Assembly: GCA_041674705.1 (NCBI GenBank)
Contig: JBAYVF010000025.1
Location: 1 to 26,392 of the forward strand
From: Aquincolibacterium sp041674705
GTDB lineage: Bacteria; Omnitrophota; Omnitrophia; Omnitrophales; Aquincolibacteriaceae
Direction of reading: 5' to 3'
DNA length: 26,392 nucleotides
Position numbers and translations under genes: made by a program. Within the stretch, counting starts at the first letter, position 1. The number at the start of each line of letters is the position of its first letter. Shown here in pieces: positions 24,201 to 26,392 of the stretch. The notes beneath the pieces were generated by a model that was not told the DNA's origin, ran no database searches, and saw nothing but the letters and a program-made list of their open reading frames with translations.

Positions 24201-26392
24201 TCCGTTTTCCCAAGCTGCATAGGGGAAGGACTGTAGGAGTATTCGATTCGTTTCAAACCTTCCATGGGTTCAAAAGCAGAATACGTTGTCGATCCAACGC
24301 CATAACCTGCTATTGCAGCATAGCTAGCATTCGCATAGCCAGTTCCCCCGTGATCGATGACGAAATTATTCATCGGATCCGGAAGGTACCGTACATACGA
24401 CCCGAAGAATTTCTCACCTCCCCCGTATCCTTGATACACCTGATAACTGCTTTCACCGCGCGACATCGCGCCCATGCGCATTCCAGCATCCGAGAAAATG
24501 CCCACAACAGGATCGATACCGCTGTCCGGCATTGGCTTAAAATTCCCAATATTCGATAAATTAAATAGAGCCAATTCACGCTCGGGCATACCAAAATCCT
24601 TGTCATTCTGCGCCCCAAAAGCACTAACATCACCTTGCCCGTCAACCTGGTACGCCACATAACGGCCCTCGGCGCCCTGCAGCCAACTCGACACCATCAA
24701 ACCGTAGCTGCCCTGTTTCGAACTAAAAGGCATCGTAATGGCATCCTCTAATCCAAAATATCCTGATATCTGAAGCGGATTAAAAAATGTTCCGTTTTTC
24801 CCTTGGTAAAACGCTTCTGCATTGACCGTAAAATTCACGAAACGATCTCCGAACGAACCCTGAAATGCGCGTCCCATGGACGCCAACGCTTGAGAGCTGG
24901 CCCCCAAATTCATAGCCTGCTGAGAAATTGTTTGATCACCAAACTTTATGGAGCCATCAGCATTTTGTGTAAACGAAAAACCTGTTTGCGGTAAACGCGC
25001 AGTTCCTAAAGCCTCGACCGTCTCCATGTTGGTGCCGTTGTGCATAGTCATCCAACCCAAGACTGTCCCTGACTGATTTTTTACAGCCGAGGTAACAGTA
25101 ACGAAATCGTTTAAACCAAGAGTAAATAGCTGGCCGGTCAAAGCACCGGGATGTTCCACACCAAGCGTTGCCCCAAGCATAACCCTTTGATTATCTTGAG
25201 CCGCACCGATTCTCGTCAGCTCTTCGGAGCTATAAGAACGGCCGGCCGCAAGAGGCACCGTACCGCCAAAAGTAGTCATGACGCTATGCGTATTCAAACC
25301 CTCCCGCTCTTTGGAATATTGCGACAATCCAACGTAACGCCATTGCGCCTGACCGCTCGAGGTTCTTACTTCCTCGAATAAATGTATCGCGCTGCTGCCA
25401 TTTCCCGTATCAGTCAGTTGCATTGCTTTCAAATGTTCGACCGGCCCCGTCGACCGATCGTCCCAATCCGAGCTTGCCCAATCAACACGCAATCGACTGG
25501 TTATATTCACTTTATCCCGGCCAACGCCGCCTCGATCAGCTTCCCCTGTTTTAACAATTAAATAAGTTTGTCCGCCCTCCCGCTCCACGCGAACCCAATT
25601 CTTCGCCAGGGTTTGGGCCTTTTGCTCAGACTCACTAACAACAGATGTCGGCTGAAGCGCCATGGCCCGCTCATACAGAACCCCGGTTTTTTTGTCATAA
25701 GATCGAGTGAGTTGGCCATTCACAAAGACCCGAACATGCGTATCTGTCTCCTTGCGCTCGATATTGGTCGAAGGCGTTAGAACCGTATTTTGAAAAATTC
25801 CAACTCCGTACAAGGTTGCCGTCGAAACATTATTTGGATCTGTCGAATACATCAACCAGCCATTTCCACCATCGTCCGCAAATAATGTGCCGTTGAAAAT
25901 TCCATACCGAGGAAAAACACTTTCAAGAGCAAAAGCTCGTAATCCGGTTGAAACCTCTTTTCCGGAAGCATCGGTTATGCTTCCGATCGTAGAAACTTTC
26001 CCTTCCGTCATGCCCTTGAGCTGTGGACGATTTTTAATTGCAGCTTCCAATTCCAAAGACGTCATGGCCTGCTCATCGACGTTAAAAGACAACCCCTGTA
26101 TTTTTCCCGAGGTTGAAAAGAAAAACTTACCATCAACCTCTAAAACTCGCACATAAAGAACATCGTCTATACGCGCGGCAGTAACTTCCCATTTTCCGCC
26201 TTCGACAGAACCATAGGTCCCAGGCATTGAATAACCCACATACAGTCCCACCGTGTCGTAAAGCAGCAACATACCCTCGGAGTGGATCTGCCCCGTGTTC
26301 GCGAGGAACGAACGCGCCATCTTCTGTTCCGCGGTGTTCAATGACGCATAATCCCCGCCAAATGTCACATCCGTCACTCGAGCCCCTTGCGC
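9209..26392 (-). CDS. Giant multidomain protein with SecA-like ATPase (5'-truncated by window)
   Basis: A single frame of 5,727 codons with no stop, open at the window edge; the GTG at 26377 is only the first possible start codon inside the window, and the true N-terminus lies outside. Residue numbers here count from that GTG. Order of parts: beta-rich Gly/Tyr/Asn-rich region (1-930); hydrophobic block (about 950-1472) with a ~29-residue repeat; helical region; SecA-like ATPase (about 2260-3180) with TGVGKT (2369-2374), DEVD (2527-2530), FTGT (2877-2880) and RGTD (3139-3142); a long helical stretch; second hydrophobic block (about 3990-4075); internal SKW repeats (4394-4485); GT-B-like region (about 4920-5270); HENDH motif (5479-5483). 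Cysteines are rare, which would suit an envelope location. I recognise no full-length family. Giant genes are known from Omnitrophota. Function unknown. Confidence 0.9.
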   Translation of the reverse strand, partial: AQGARVTDVTFGGDYASLNTAEQKMARSFLANTGQIHSEGMLLLYDTVGLYVGYSMPGTYGSVEGGKWEVTAARIDDVLYVRVLEVDGKFFFSTSGKIQGLSFNVDEQAMTSLELEAAIKNRPQLKGMTEGKVSTIGSITDASGKEVSTGLRAFALESVFPRYGIFNGTLFADDGGNGWLMYSTDPNNVSTATLYGVGIFQNTVLTPSTNIERKETDTHVRVFVNGQLTRSYDKKTGVLYERAMALQPTSVVSESEQKAQTLAKNWVRVEREGGQTYLIVKTGEADRGGVGRDKVNITSRLRVDWASSDWDDRSTGPVEHLKAMQLTDTGNGSSAIHLFEEVRTSSGQAQWRYVGLSQYSKEREGLNTHSVMTTFGGTVPLAAGRSYSSEELTRIGAAQDNQRVMLGATLGVEHPGALTGQLFTLGLNDFVTVTSAVKNQSGTVLGWMTMHNGTNMETVEALGTARLPQTGFSFTQNADGSIKFGDQTISQQAMNLGASSQALASMGRAFQGSFGDRFVNFTVNAEAFYQGKNGTFFNPLQISGYFGLEDAITMPFSSKQGSYGLMVSSWLQGAEGRYVAYQVDGQGDVSAFGAQNDKDFGMPERELALFNLSNIGNFKPMPDSGIDPVVGIFSDAGMRMGAMSRGESSYQVYQGYGGGEKFFGSYVRYLPDPMNNFVIDHGGTGYANASYAAIAGYGVGSTTYSAFEPMEGLKRIEYSYSPSPMQLGKTDPVTGKTEYLRADGPNFESALRMSFNEGSELQRVDTVHFAMLPNGGRGAVDGIVASEFYAVTLGSKILNMASFGAVDRQTVMVSKYNIYDNFVTTQSGIHYIKDGLQYEISAATGLISGAGYDQNGNLLSHIVGRNGVSIQRFINHMSANNIYIGDNEGMMGINWYGNKYTEMEYAVRTGTAGFWTNLRFENATFWRALSGIGRVSQHSRIGSSEIIKGSGVTWADTIYVGGIVAQVVVAIASLGAATPMMLGGRIALGTGRFLVSAGETLSVLAGNFLSFAKTTITVLGRVFPIYSAFQSGAYFGAFIILKASALTLHVTGRIFASVGVIMLRSVGVIEWRAGLALNSTGQVFARLGAQRIFARLGMQRIGEFLRVTAGKLMLRSVRISTSAMGAMPANTLRGSLAFIWSEKFTQLATSGSRNLFAGFWTRVGGGASKLIGRDMNVRLVEGSSGATAKYTRETLFHQGGLLSWKTAGKAWFGENYLVKGQVLQSTRNFFGAIFRPSVMKPLVNSVTGKVMGGGVLGQTVRMFYLSAYLAIGGTVSSVLAVGMRALGATGGEGGWTSVRFLEDFMGKFGQIINPETGRFDLKLIFSNFFRQAGVTYDAKAGKLGWSAAALAGLVAFSTVMQIFTPLMQALGLTRYGRSMSGVDKIIESRVSSTLGREFLNGMWEEAIVEPGIAMAVTPAVTQMIAFVLTAGPWAAGIQNWAEARYGKNSAKAQQVGGALNLLAFQIASAFVQYAVEFATPGGAKLQMTGATQFSQASEVNGNSTFQNTEQVGLKMSDVVAVSGKNKQQTAEFMKQHDVSEQADLNVGVAEWCRKNNVSFEAVNQSFGISNFQMGAIAQQTEMDLATIAGTLQMEVGPSYQMAVDSMASHALDLGKSYSGYAKKSGADGVKMDNLEKDFDVTEGQLRERIQRRTGASEIKAPAVGYSTVAEYAAALQAANPQLSIEQIYEVILQNMTIAQFAGSQNKDLAQYLLGWNSILITPEQYPHLALPLGGNLYQAWQLTGVASGTFLKNVGFAGIGFQDYLLYRAQALGFIKNGQRLSDIKDQKKFEEIIKGDLRSAGLIETVLDAMNILAETQTLGEIFEAGKTSTLQQIELLRTLGFDWTVLKQKTQFSAKGIQTFMGFTLRQMKMENSKAMADVLSAVGMKYREYAVRMGVFTVGDYLRKMVTNKDGLLLMIRGLDLTNESQDNNMPFWEAVRLISEDQHTSQEEVVLRLFGQMKLVEVQLASPVEAARLIQALQLGIRQVESSYREESDVQRVESDGHLARGFGKNSIPSRFVLHHEGTARPSEIHLTEQVKVTQDDFTRGTILIDGNIYTIRFSENDTSISFICRERLIKEGVPQDIGNLTVRSVEFLYADMADFLAGNKGARPGDPQAILLGLQRSAERKVDIFRGIAKQCRASKDAGAEAMAVQWEQIAAGFDQVKKDLVELAKNNIPAGQFETLLSQAVNKGMTQTLRNVQRMEDQAVQPKITTPSRQGIGQTAPLTVPKQFQTVTDLVQFIAAVAKDPAQTNADQLLKGAVERYLSQAMAKPVFGMSVKKHRADLLKIPFVEYTKVRRLKDGKVTRVTEVRADEAKCKTEGMREIARLFNETIEEYEILSGNNVYDRKGVTQGIAIANLLLRPDLFHKIPTGVGKTTTLFTAAAIFNKRIRDRLEILKSKDPATEKEIRENLYKNAEGKLIFVVSDSNLLAQTLTDVKLLRQAGLSFEALTEDDLENVRRGDKETIAKFKNADLVIALGTALDFLQLDSEEIEAMRKSGYRNEPEEKAQFDNLTDFHKLMMEKNRYLFDEVDVSFTQPGTQKGRGKRTLGGDGNVQEITAVQAVDEVIQKVISQKFFSGRRPGGDSTLNIRDWISKERSLMRLTVFVDDQVRNMSYEEYANGFKGSVIDARLDRTNPGAREILQQLADEIKVPVDVFTVDEKDLASQPISPSQKAKVAMYRASLVGRLKAIRQRDGLEVGRYLEMVARRGMENAEKTMERFNGKEELKEKARQLLIAYGALSQRPILEAIARGEVPQELGDNAKRKEDFDLLKKAGLLDTLSFLQLEVSIRVISNNTIAPRLQQSDPFLSAHTQLVFLRLHDIRGGEALASGAIQPNIGSSEAIQDYLGTVSISGEAIHSTRERTIQALRKGDSTLAGFTGTLEHVRQSAYAAYGVDTLIYVEGNPYFNRVVDRTNPEKPAPEVKALSEIEKWRALVLLRAVSNEWGDVNYDLVERLIADDMSLIKNLSLEAQNAYAALKGQIQILTQLSLAKIARPIRQQDLRGHRTLEGAAGSIQEAIRTDNARIAAAQKKGEAVLAEHIVVANAMGAAEETTVTDSLRAMAERASAEGTTRVTFIYAGKETSLWTIATYNTQTQKLEEDKPIPLEEVMFYMYGVNNKNGQNPKVQERLIIYFNTATTRGTDVFFASNMEMHVLADSASKLHEMEQLWGRHRGVREYNVAKKQFGNVHATSQDLARAYFEGRIAHAELMECLNDSARTTVKTRNGEILAGSFTFEAERTTETTNEQGEVEMKQKGNYELFHPAQIHFVDQSLGRLVDRVEGVTVVSALSETEQGHALALLRAFTNEQGNVDYTNVAKLIANDPATLVGLSEEVRAAYEAIKEKITILEKLGVEIQGPTVSEFEKLLTDNREAEAKRNNYESARHTLEGALQGFLTNLIKQEKDARAQEILQGYFNRLNEIVKHDIELFSQGALSGIESLRQVATHTLDFLKGMVYSENASRLSKNSIDLLEAEIKAMEAVGELTLTDHRVSVFHRSNEGVWTRYEVEITSRTQEGLPVAGRLVGQADVKVQFNEDGLQATIVRQGEKSIQAQRMGHVMARTPAEAMILLNQQLRAYEIPVVAPYGGARDGRLERTMTVRDAVKKHLNQQNQEAKDKFIKWATEQGWVDPRTDMMTQDGMNAAKTLDKFRTDFKKNREEAVKALRQIQGTRVKRFYLPDMPPPDEKDVRFDGMIVDLFAALMNSSMIPITRMDLNLMDNLSVFSRTLERFDGKMNDLTLVDLRTIFAKENWRLELAQWISENITDSDVEKDYQAVFGLKLDEYERSRIRQYRAQEESRDLNKFGLKAASYALDRGFWKSQIFSKFMGLRYSVKEGVPMLRQVGNEIISSWKTLRFGKVKLSDLQGLVTALSHPSTVPDMPEDMVALAMDLGLIQTPGDLKMTNGQSYTELAWRRALVDSWTQMSGKADARKVTVDRAVQFAKEHVMEQHDPKKSMGDSENRLGIEGLTKAKLIAELLARLKIERSAIRDWFAALGTLAKNLLMGGGLSLAKTWVGMGALATAVIGAGIVFGPALIAPVIAMAKAGIVAASGLAMGAIVVPSFIALLIFKKSVREWTVGLLDQGWGGIGNLWDRSRKIQSWLMALFTPVMWRSARWLGTEAGKGDRIIRILRAEALAVKGSGPEYRAAKEKLAKALKARQALLDVETARYLRDSKTEARVGESLARPDSKDEVYSLRRGSFLRTVGRFIRIGRVNKKEVEIFEKDDLAIFRESPTVGRVIASNDPSQMGNEVFFNTSNQTVEIQGIGAVKESDFNKKKVFVGIYTQRGGGLMKEPQTITVYENVIASATDRSLIGKTVAVGEKYDRRLLRQHLFERVMAQVTGFEGKEYDALRDFLPSILKNIDPALMPLYFKEYGASLVSRKKTAKLVNETAKKLGFVADLSKWTVDQKAMIEKALGEKLNPDGTLESEGEIEMPTPEEFDQVAQIAAKNMGRVFGYGEDPSKWSGAHKAEIEKLLGVTLKADGSLADDVVEQENWRQSMYVLFGVLESEYQLLKEAKPEIINSWRECMNNEACRGQLSPQFIEYMGNNIEALSGLKLGIDPKADTNAYVRDRRMFVAGWMLEALTAIKRDPNLKNKEKAARHYLQAFMIHELMEHQIDQAKETEALWGTDKAKKIAGYFYPGKEIAGYRVPGEKSADGEWQMFRDLVAEYTASTFMMKVIPGASANAEVERQALLDGYRTVGDVLGGETYGKKANFYRKMADQLKDPWQLAEEGDPSGFMPIMEYFASSSLPFEYMFHIRAAMTQGDFKLARVLLDEAYHKSTDKGEKSVDTPMYERWKKMIEDVQKDPIKGRQMGSGWAQELSQDLLTALRILKSRPAVEQAQVKAVQAQVKAVIDQIVKPKILTQKVLGLDVVVPRMSEERFQEEFDKVFGPEVAPKVAEPQPKTDALLTSAKNVVSDFWKLKAPVNGFKRVVIETHITRGWGNLSSAVTIANELERQYPGIEVKIAIEEIDRNQIPPQMIAALRGRLVIAEDTDFSKFDLLIRTAMPRKELVFDQAQENLLTVVDSMQFKYRSTPNQVYIPQFSQSGPNFQSGEVNGRSVQYLPLNFDQGLLFFDSSLQEEAARQQSEPVGSIKQKREQLLKRAGISPSKLPASAGRHWTTSYFQNAGVFLEYVRGIRQAAQGQGDLVDVFAVPGVMCDDATRAWMKTELKMMGVDVLDATAGASSRLSSNGDGRIRVVLLPQQNPESFREWLLSSGSLAPSGTGMLQKYPNLSTGDNTSLQMLNAGRIMVHDWFISGDFSFIADDGRVLQGYDAWVQRNMPPSWQSKIRLWQPASKAEIMGIPAAAAALGSLKKSGPEIERQKAVAAIAQGTSYSKLVSEVAMATDAGAEFGRLSEKLAEKSVAGAIAKAMQAAETPKEPRSELRKVVPATEAAAVTMPAEMRMVEGLAERLNGAPVTVPASLSTPAKDPRLARQTALFDEKTKAAVLNGAEFDGSMTPTERTRAYYRSAIGLVHENDHFQHPELWNDPVHLEINAYAATAAAMENAVAELEVKALDMEFAAQLRGQIMLIQAILAAARSVALDPDSIQKQAMALQILEGRRDAMRFAEILLSGISGKMILITNDENDELAAKIGAAPVKDSAGLRSQILKAMNAPHTAIGIREEHLTLLTPEMRGILDEHIKNKGGVVLLPTGGDGEIVVLRSLAALTPEGMKELVNNGGELPMKNGFINAQATADLPAMKLLIDMFQAQKAVASAA
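9885..9960 (-). other. Zincin-like HExxH segment near the C-terminus
   Basis: HENDH (9929-9943, residues 5479-5483) follows a hydrophobic AIGLV strand or helix and is followed 14 residues later by Glu5497 in HLEINAY. This is the HExxH plus downstream Glu layout of gluzincin metallopeptidases. Family assignment is not possible by eye. Confidence 0.4.
10590..11610 (-). other. GT-B glycosyltransferase-like region of the giant protein
   Basis: Residues about 4920-5270. It opens with a beta strand and a Gly-rich turn, THITRGWGNLSSAVTIANEL, like the GxGH-type first Rossmann half of GT-B enzymes. It continues through LLTVVDSMQFKYRS and ends with STGDNTSLQMLNAGRIMVHDW, which resembles the GGxxS...AGxP donor-side loop of that fold. 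The resemblance is structural-pattern level only; no donor-binding residue set is confirmed. Confidence 0.35.
11813..11854 (-). repeat. Perfect 21-nt tandem duplication
   Basis: Two identical 21-nt copies encode QAQVKAV twice. The unit is a whole heptad within a helical, probably coiled-coil linker, so reading frame and coil register are both preserved. Confidence 0.95.
12419..12478 (-). repeat. Tandem decapeptide duplication
   Basis: Two adjacent 30-nt units encode KIAGYFYPGK and EIAGYRVPGE. Six to seven of ten residues match, and a 12-nt stretch is identical between the units. Lies a short distance after the HELMEH segment (12533-12550). Confidence 0.75.
12923..13198 (-). repeat. Two 32-residue SKW repeats in the giant protein
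   Basis: Units at 13198-13103 and 13018-12923 share the pattern D-x-SKW-(4)-KA-x-IEK-x-LG-x-x-L-x-x-DG-x-L, 16 of 32 positions identical, separated by 28 residues. They appear to be small helical modules. I do not recognise the family. Confidence 0.7.
14160..14410 (-). other. Second membrane-like hydrophobic block of the giant protein
   Basis: About 83 residues dominated by Ala, Gly, Ile, Val and Leu. They include GMGALATAVIGAGIVFGPAL and GAIVVPSFIALLIF, and end at the basic FKKSVREW. Three to four membrane-spanning helices are plausible. It lies between the SecA-like ATPase and the C-terminal domains, so the ATPase and the C-terminal part may be tethered to a membrane on both sides. Confidence 0.6.
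16316..16519 (-). repeat. ~68-residue module, copy 2
   Basis: Residues 3287-3354, beginning ALSETEQG and including LLRAFTNE, LIAND and AYEAIK. Follows the second nucleotide-binding half of the SecA-like domain. The similarity with copy 1 extends weakly outward: a VDR triplet lies upstream and a TLEGA segment downstream of both. Confidence 0.8.
16840..19600 (-). other. SecA-like DEAD motor domain inside the giant protein
   Basis: About 920 residues follow the SecA order of motifs. They are Walker A PTGVGKTT (SecA: KTGEGKT); LIFVVSDSNLLAQ (SecA: VVTVNDYLA); LVIALGTALDFLQL (SecA: YGTNNEFGFDYL); Walker B LFDEVDVSF (SecA: VDEVDS); FTGTLEHV (SecA: MTGT); then in the second nucleotide-binding half TTRGTDVFF (SecA: GRGTDI) and QLWGRHRG (SecA: QLRGRSGRQGD). 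DEVD is characteristic of SecA rather than of other DEAD helicases. The second Arg-Gln of motif VI is not conserved. The normal SecA preprotein cross-linking region is not recognisable; an unrelated helical segment takes its place. Confidence 0.75.
17402..17608 (-). repeat. ~68-residue module, copy 1
   Basis: Residues 2924-2992, beginning ALSEIEKW and including LLRAVSNE, LIADD and AYAALK. About half the positions are identical to copy 2 at 16316-16519. Located after the FTGT motif of the SecA-like domain and before its second nucleotide-binding half. Confidence 0.8.
21965..23525 (-). other. First membrane-like hydrophobic block of the giant protein
   Basis: Residues about 952-1472 hold several long uncharged segments compatible with membrane helices: near 952-977 (VGGIVAQVVVAIASLGAA), the repeat array 985-1102, 1256-1282 (LSAYLAIGGTVSSVLAVG), 1338-1365, 1405-1431 and 1452-1472. 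Soluble loops separate them. The number of true membrane crossings is uncertain without a predictor. Confidence 0.6.
23072..23425 (-). repeat. ~29-residue repeat in the membrane block
   Basis: Four successive units begin TGRFL, LGRVF, TGRIF and TGQVF, with lengths of 29, 32, 29 and 28 residues. The consensus start is [TL]-G-[RQ]-x-[FL], followed by small residues and Gly and a hydrophobic second half. A fresh 9-residue tandem duplication (FARLGAQRI/FARLGMQRI, 23090-23143) sits inside the last unit. Confidence 0.6.

Noticed and set aside
26375..26377. GTG at 26377 as the start of the giant gene
   Set aside because: The frame continues open for five more codons to the window edge and no convincing start context is visible, so the gene is treated as truncated.

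Overview
The window reads as a chromosome segment of a Gram-negative-type (diderm) bacterium. The ADP-heptose genes gmhA and rfaE2 imply lipopolysaccharide-like heptose. The combination of compact housekeeping operons with one enormous multidomain membrane/ATPase gene is reminiscent of Omnitrophota (PVC-related lineages known for giant genes). That phylum call is an inference from gene content; no rRNA or marker tree is available here. Every supported gene is on the minus strand, so transcription runs from the right edge to the left.

From right to left: (1) 26392-9209 is a single uninterrupted reading frame of at least 5,727 codons, still open at the window edge, so its 5' end is missing. It carries a beta-rich N-terminal part, a hydrophobic membrane block with a ~29-residue repeat, a SecA-like split ATPase whose second half is bracketed by two copies of a ~68-residue module, a second membrane block, several short internal repeats, a region resembling a GT-B glycosyltransferase, and a C-terminal HExxH (zincin-like) motif. 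(2) 9135-9021 holds a consensus sigma70 promoter followed about 80 nt later by a strong intrinsic terminator, which is either a small RNA or an attenuated leader. (3) 8977-4570 is an apparent operon: DUF1844 protein, YbhN/UPF0104-type membrane protein, aroQ, accB, accC, amaP. (4) 4375-628 is a second operon: 6-phosphofructokinase with PPi-type active-site residues, gmhA, rfaE2 (hldC), thiE, and a PfkB-family kinase. (5) 627-1 has no protein gene but is unusually structured: a dyad element with 7-nt-phased CAA/TTG words, a palindrome whose ends match a tRNA-Gly acceptor stem, a 56-nt 5' fragment of tRNA-Gly, four back-to-back perfect hairpins ending in a terminator, and an intact tRNA-Gly(CCC) with its own terminator.

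Functionally, operon 3 supplies the biotin carboxylase and carrier halves of acetyl-CoA carboxylase (the carboxyltransferase genes are not in the window), a shikimate-pathway step and envelope-associated proteins. Operon 4 couples reversible glycolysis at fructose-6-phosphate with heptose-nucleotide synthesis from sedoheptulose-7-phosphate. The 7-nt-phased dyad element occurs twice, each time downstream of the last gene of an operon (amaP and the PfkB kinase).

The most promising material for new biology is the giant SecA-like protein and the structured tRNA-Gly/hairpin locus.
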